Shown piece after piece: positions 6,201-6,557 of a stretch of 6,557 bases of DNA (position 1 is the stretch's first letter; every line of letters starts with the position of its first letter). The DNA comes from Acidimicrobiia bacterium (GTDB lineage Bacteria > Actinomycetota > Acidimicrobiia > UBA5794 > UBA11373): assembly GCA_025456165.1 (NCBI GenBank), contig JALOLI010000071.1, positions 1 to 6,557 on the forward strand. Direction: 5' to 3'. The notes beneath the pieces were generated by a model. It was not told the DNA's origin, made no database searches, and saw only the letters and a program-made list of their open reading frames with translations. A program made the translations under genes and the position numbers.

Positions 6201-6557
6201 GGGCTGATCTCGGGGACGATCACCTACGACGCCGCCCCCGGGTCTCCGTACGCCGTGGTGGTGCGGGTGGAGGACCCGGGCGGCTTGTTCGACTCCGACT
6301 CGTTCACCTGGACGGTGACGAACACCAACCGACCGCCGGTGTTCGATGATCCCCTGCTCGACCGGGCCGACGGGGAGGGGAGCAGTGTGCTCCTGCCCAC
6401 CCCCGCCTCCGATCCCGACGGGGATGGGCTCACCTGGTCGGCCACCGGGCTGCCGCCGGGTCTGATGATCGACCCGGCCGCGGGGACGATCTCGGGCACC
6501 ATCGCTACGGGCGCCTCCGCTGGTTCCCCCTACGCCGTGCAGGTGCGGGTGGAAGAC
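3261..6557 (+). CDS. Giant exported multidomain surface protein with putative-Ig repeats (3' end outside window)
   Basis: The frame runs without a stop from ATG 3261 to the right edge, giving at least 1099 residues. An Arg-rich N-region (1-28) precedes a hydrophobic stretch (about 29-48), then a possible signal-peptidase site after SQA (51-53), so the protein is probably exported. Residues 57-385 are four tandem beta-rich units of unknown family. Residues 389-572 are two putative-Ig (He_PIG, cadherin-like) repeats with a DPDGD motif and the signature LPPGL.I...TG.ISGT. Residues 573-836 form a propeller-like island with recurring (I/L)(A/S)FD and TG motifs. Residues 837-1099 are two full and one partial further Ig repeats. 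The acidic DxDGD motifs could bind calcium and stiffen the stalk, as in cadherin-like proteins; that is inference. Only one cysteine (Cys174) is present, so the fold does not depend on disulfides. No sortase signal or other anchor is visible because the C-terminus is missing. The likely role is a surface adhesin or stalk, but the ligand is unknown and an exoenzyme scaffold is an alternative. Confidence 0.9.
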   Translation, partial: MRMRRARLPSFVRVVHERRRAAARPLHRLALVLTSFFLSAVTVVPWVIPESQALDPVVFKAVQSGTATLAPGSTVATVPIAAVDPAKAFLVFGLEENLGRPGDGAVSGRLVDATSLRFERAEGGGTVSIRWQVAEFTSGVRVQRGSHVLGSTPAFIAIGAVDQARSFVLTSSQCSGDFWADNDFVRSRIISGTSLELATTAIDSSPTVEWQVVEYAEATVQHGTVSLGAGQAAATVPVAAVSTQHAWLITSYQAATSADPPIGERLVRGRVTSASTLVFDRWVTSGSVDIAWSLVEFQDGTEVRHGSERFSSGEAQRDVTITAVEAARSIGTAGYQTTGGSSPYNSDDVPGVAFFTSRLVDGSTLRLRRGSTIDPADVGWFVVYWRGHPPAFEQDLTDRTHAEGDAVSLPSPATDPDGDPLAYSATGLPPGLVVNAATGTISGTISYDAGAGSPYAVVLRVADPRGLFATDSFTWTITNTNRAPVVTSPGDRTDGEGTVISLLVTGSDPDGDLLAWSATDLPPGLDIDPATGLISGTVLPTAVLGSPYAVEVRADDPAGLFATASFTWTVTGAGLPGGGNTYLVAGTGGAAGGDDLLTVADRGDTNPATNEANVGSGTGTFNLFGLDQSPANGLLYGSNGDRLGLVSMVTGIFTPLGGTFGSGSGPAGAITFNAVHGIAFDPASGNLYAVHNVVGDRDVLFRVDAATGLRVPGAFGGDDYLVIDPSHDKKKETYDIAFDPTTGLLWALGADHPADGPERVGTLNLTTGYLDLRSGKLDSLNPRGLSFDSAGNMWSIGSPGSGGRLFLIDKVTGKPGFAITVDNGGAYQAIEIIYLRPPVFSLDLVDRSDPEGAVISLAAPASDPDGDPLAWSATGLPPGLSIAPATGLISGTITYDAFPGSPYAVVVRVEDPGGLFDTDSFTWTVTEANRPPTFDGDLVDRTDAEGQTISLAAPASDLDGDLLAWSAAGLPPGLSIAPATGLISGTITYDAAPGSPYAVVVRVEDPGGLFDSDSFTWTVTNTNRPPVFDDPLLDRADGEGSSVLLPTPASDPDGDGLTWSATGLPPGLMIDPAAGTISGTIATGASAGSPYAVQVRVED
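3429..4415 (+). repeat. Four tandem 79-88 residue units in the N-terminal module of the surface protein
   Basis: Units cover about residues 57-136, 137-215, 216-297 and 298-385. Each runs: a short strand with V(Q/R).G, a strand of the type (A)TVPIAAVD.A..F, a variable Gly/Asp loop, a strand (V).(G/S)R(L/I/V)..(A/G)(T/S)(S)L.(F/L), a polar loop, then a closing strand V.(I)(E/R/A)WQVVE(F/Y). The closing strand appears as SIRWQVAEF, VEWQVVEY, DIAWSLVEF and, most diverged, VGWFVVYW. The repeats are visible only at protein level; the DNA has diverged, so they are old. I do not recognise the family. A beta-sandwich is likely from the alternating hydrophobic pattern. Confidence 0.7.
4425..4976 (+). 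repeat. Putative-Ig (He_PIG / cadherin-like) repeats 1 and 2
   Basis: Two 91-93 residue repeats (protein 389-481 and 482-572). Each has an acidic entry (HAEGDAVSL; DGEGTVISL), a TDPDGDPL / SDPDGDLL loop, (Y/W)SAT.LPPGL, then a TG.ISGT hairpin, SPYAV..R..DP.GLFAT and the closing strand SFTWT(I/V)T. These match the general He_PIG pattern of secreted bacterial and archaeal surface proteins. Confidence 0.85.
4977..5768 (+). other. Propeller-like domain inserted between Ig repeats
   Basis: Protein residues 573-836 carry no Ig motif. After a Gly-rich linker, four blade-like segments are visible, starting near residues 623, 677, 735 and 784. Examples are GIAFDPASGNLYAV followed by LFRVDAATG, DIAFDPTTGLLWALG followed by LNLTTG, and GLSFDSAGNMWSIG followed by LFLIDKVTG. 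The spacing of about 49-58 residues and the hydrophobic strand, small turn, strand pattern resemble NHL- or PQQ-type beta-propeller blades. A fifth closing strand may be AITVDNGGAYQAIEIIYL. This might be the ligand-binding head on an Ig stalk. The exact family is not recognised. Confidence 0.6.
5769..6557 (+). repeat. Putative-Ig (He_PIG) repeats 3, 4 and partial 5
   Basis: Repeats 3 (5769-6050) and 4 (6051-6332) are both exactly 94 codons and share 80 of 94 residues by my alignment, with no gaps. Repeat 5 (6333 to the edge) is more diverged and cut off after RVED. The calcium-type loop is DPDGD in repeats 3 and 5 but DLDGD in repeat 4. Linkers are TEANRPP and TNTNRPP. The array very likely continues beyond the window. 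Confidence 0.88.

Noticed and set aside
5759..6502. Several - strand frames with a shared MIVPEI-type beginning that look like a small gene family
   Set aside because: They are the antisense image of the Ig repeats on the + strand, so they recur because the real gene is repetitive.
5769..6557. Periodic repeats considered as a CRISPR array or DNA-level satellite
   Set aside because: The period is 94 codons, in frame, with protein-level conservation of Ig motifs; there are no short direct repeats with unique spacers.

Overview
The window is very GC-rich (about 70% by eye), with GC-loaded third codon positions and long antisense shadow frames. It holds four protein genes and no RNA gene. The left-edge gene looks like a DUF2017 protein, a family I associate with Actinomycetota, and the alanine dehydrogenase matches the mycobacterial enzyme closely. 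I infer a high-GC actinomycete, possibly an acidimicrobial-type or other deep lineage; class and species cannot be fixed from this sequence.

Layout: (1) 2-340, + strand, the C-terminal 112 codons of a DUF2017 protein. (2) 346-382, a strong hairpin between two convergent genes, probably a shared terminator. (3) 402-1514, - strand, a complete alanine dehydrogenase (ald) with a GTG start and a near-perfect ribosome binding site. (4) 1515-1695, a 181-base divergent intergenic region with several small inverted repeats. (5) 1696-3195, + strand, a complete membrane sensor histidine kinase of 499 residues with no response regulator beside it. (6) 3261-6557, + strand, a very large exported surface protein that is still open at the right edge (at least 1099 residues).

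The surface protein fills half the window. Its order is: Arg-rich signal peptide or anchor; four tandem copies of an unassigned 79-88 residue beta-rich unit; two putative-Ig (He_PIG / cadherin-like) repeats with DxDGD motifs; a roughly 264-residue propeller-like island; then at least three more putative-Ig repeats, two of them very recently duplicated. It looks like a long stalk or adhesin displayed outside the cell.

The kinase ends 65 bases before the surface-protein gene on the same strand, so the two may be co-transcribed; a link between envelope sensing and the surface protein is inference only. The ald and DUF2017 genes look like ordinary housekeeping neighbours.
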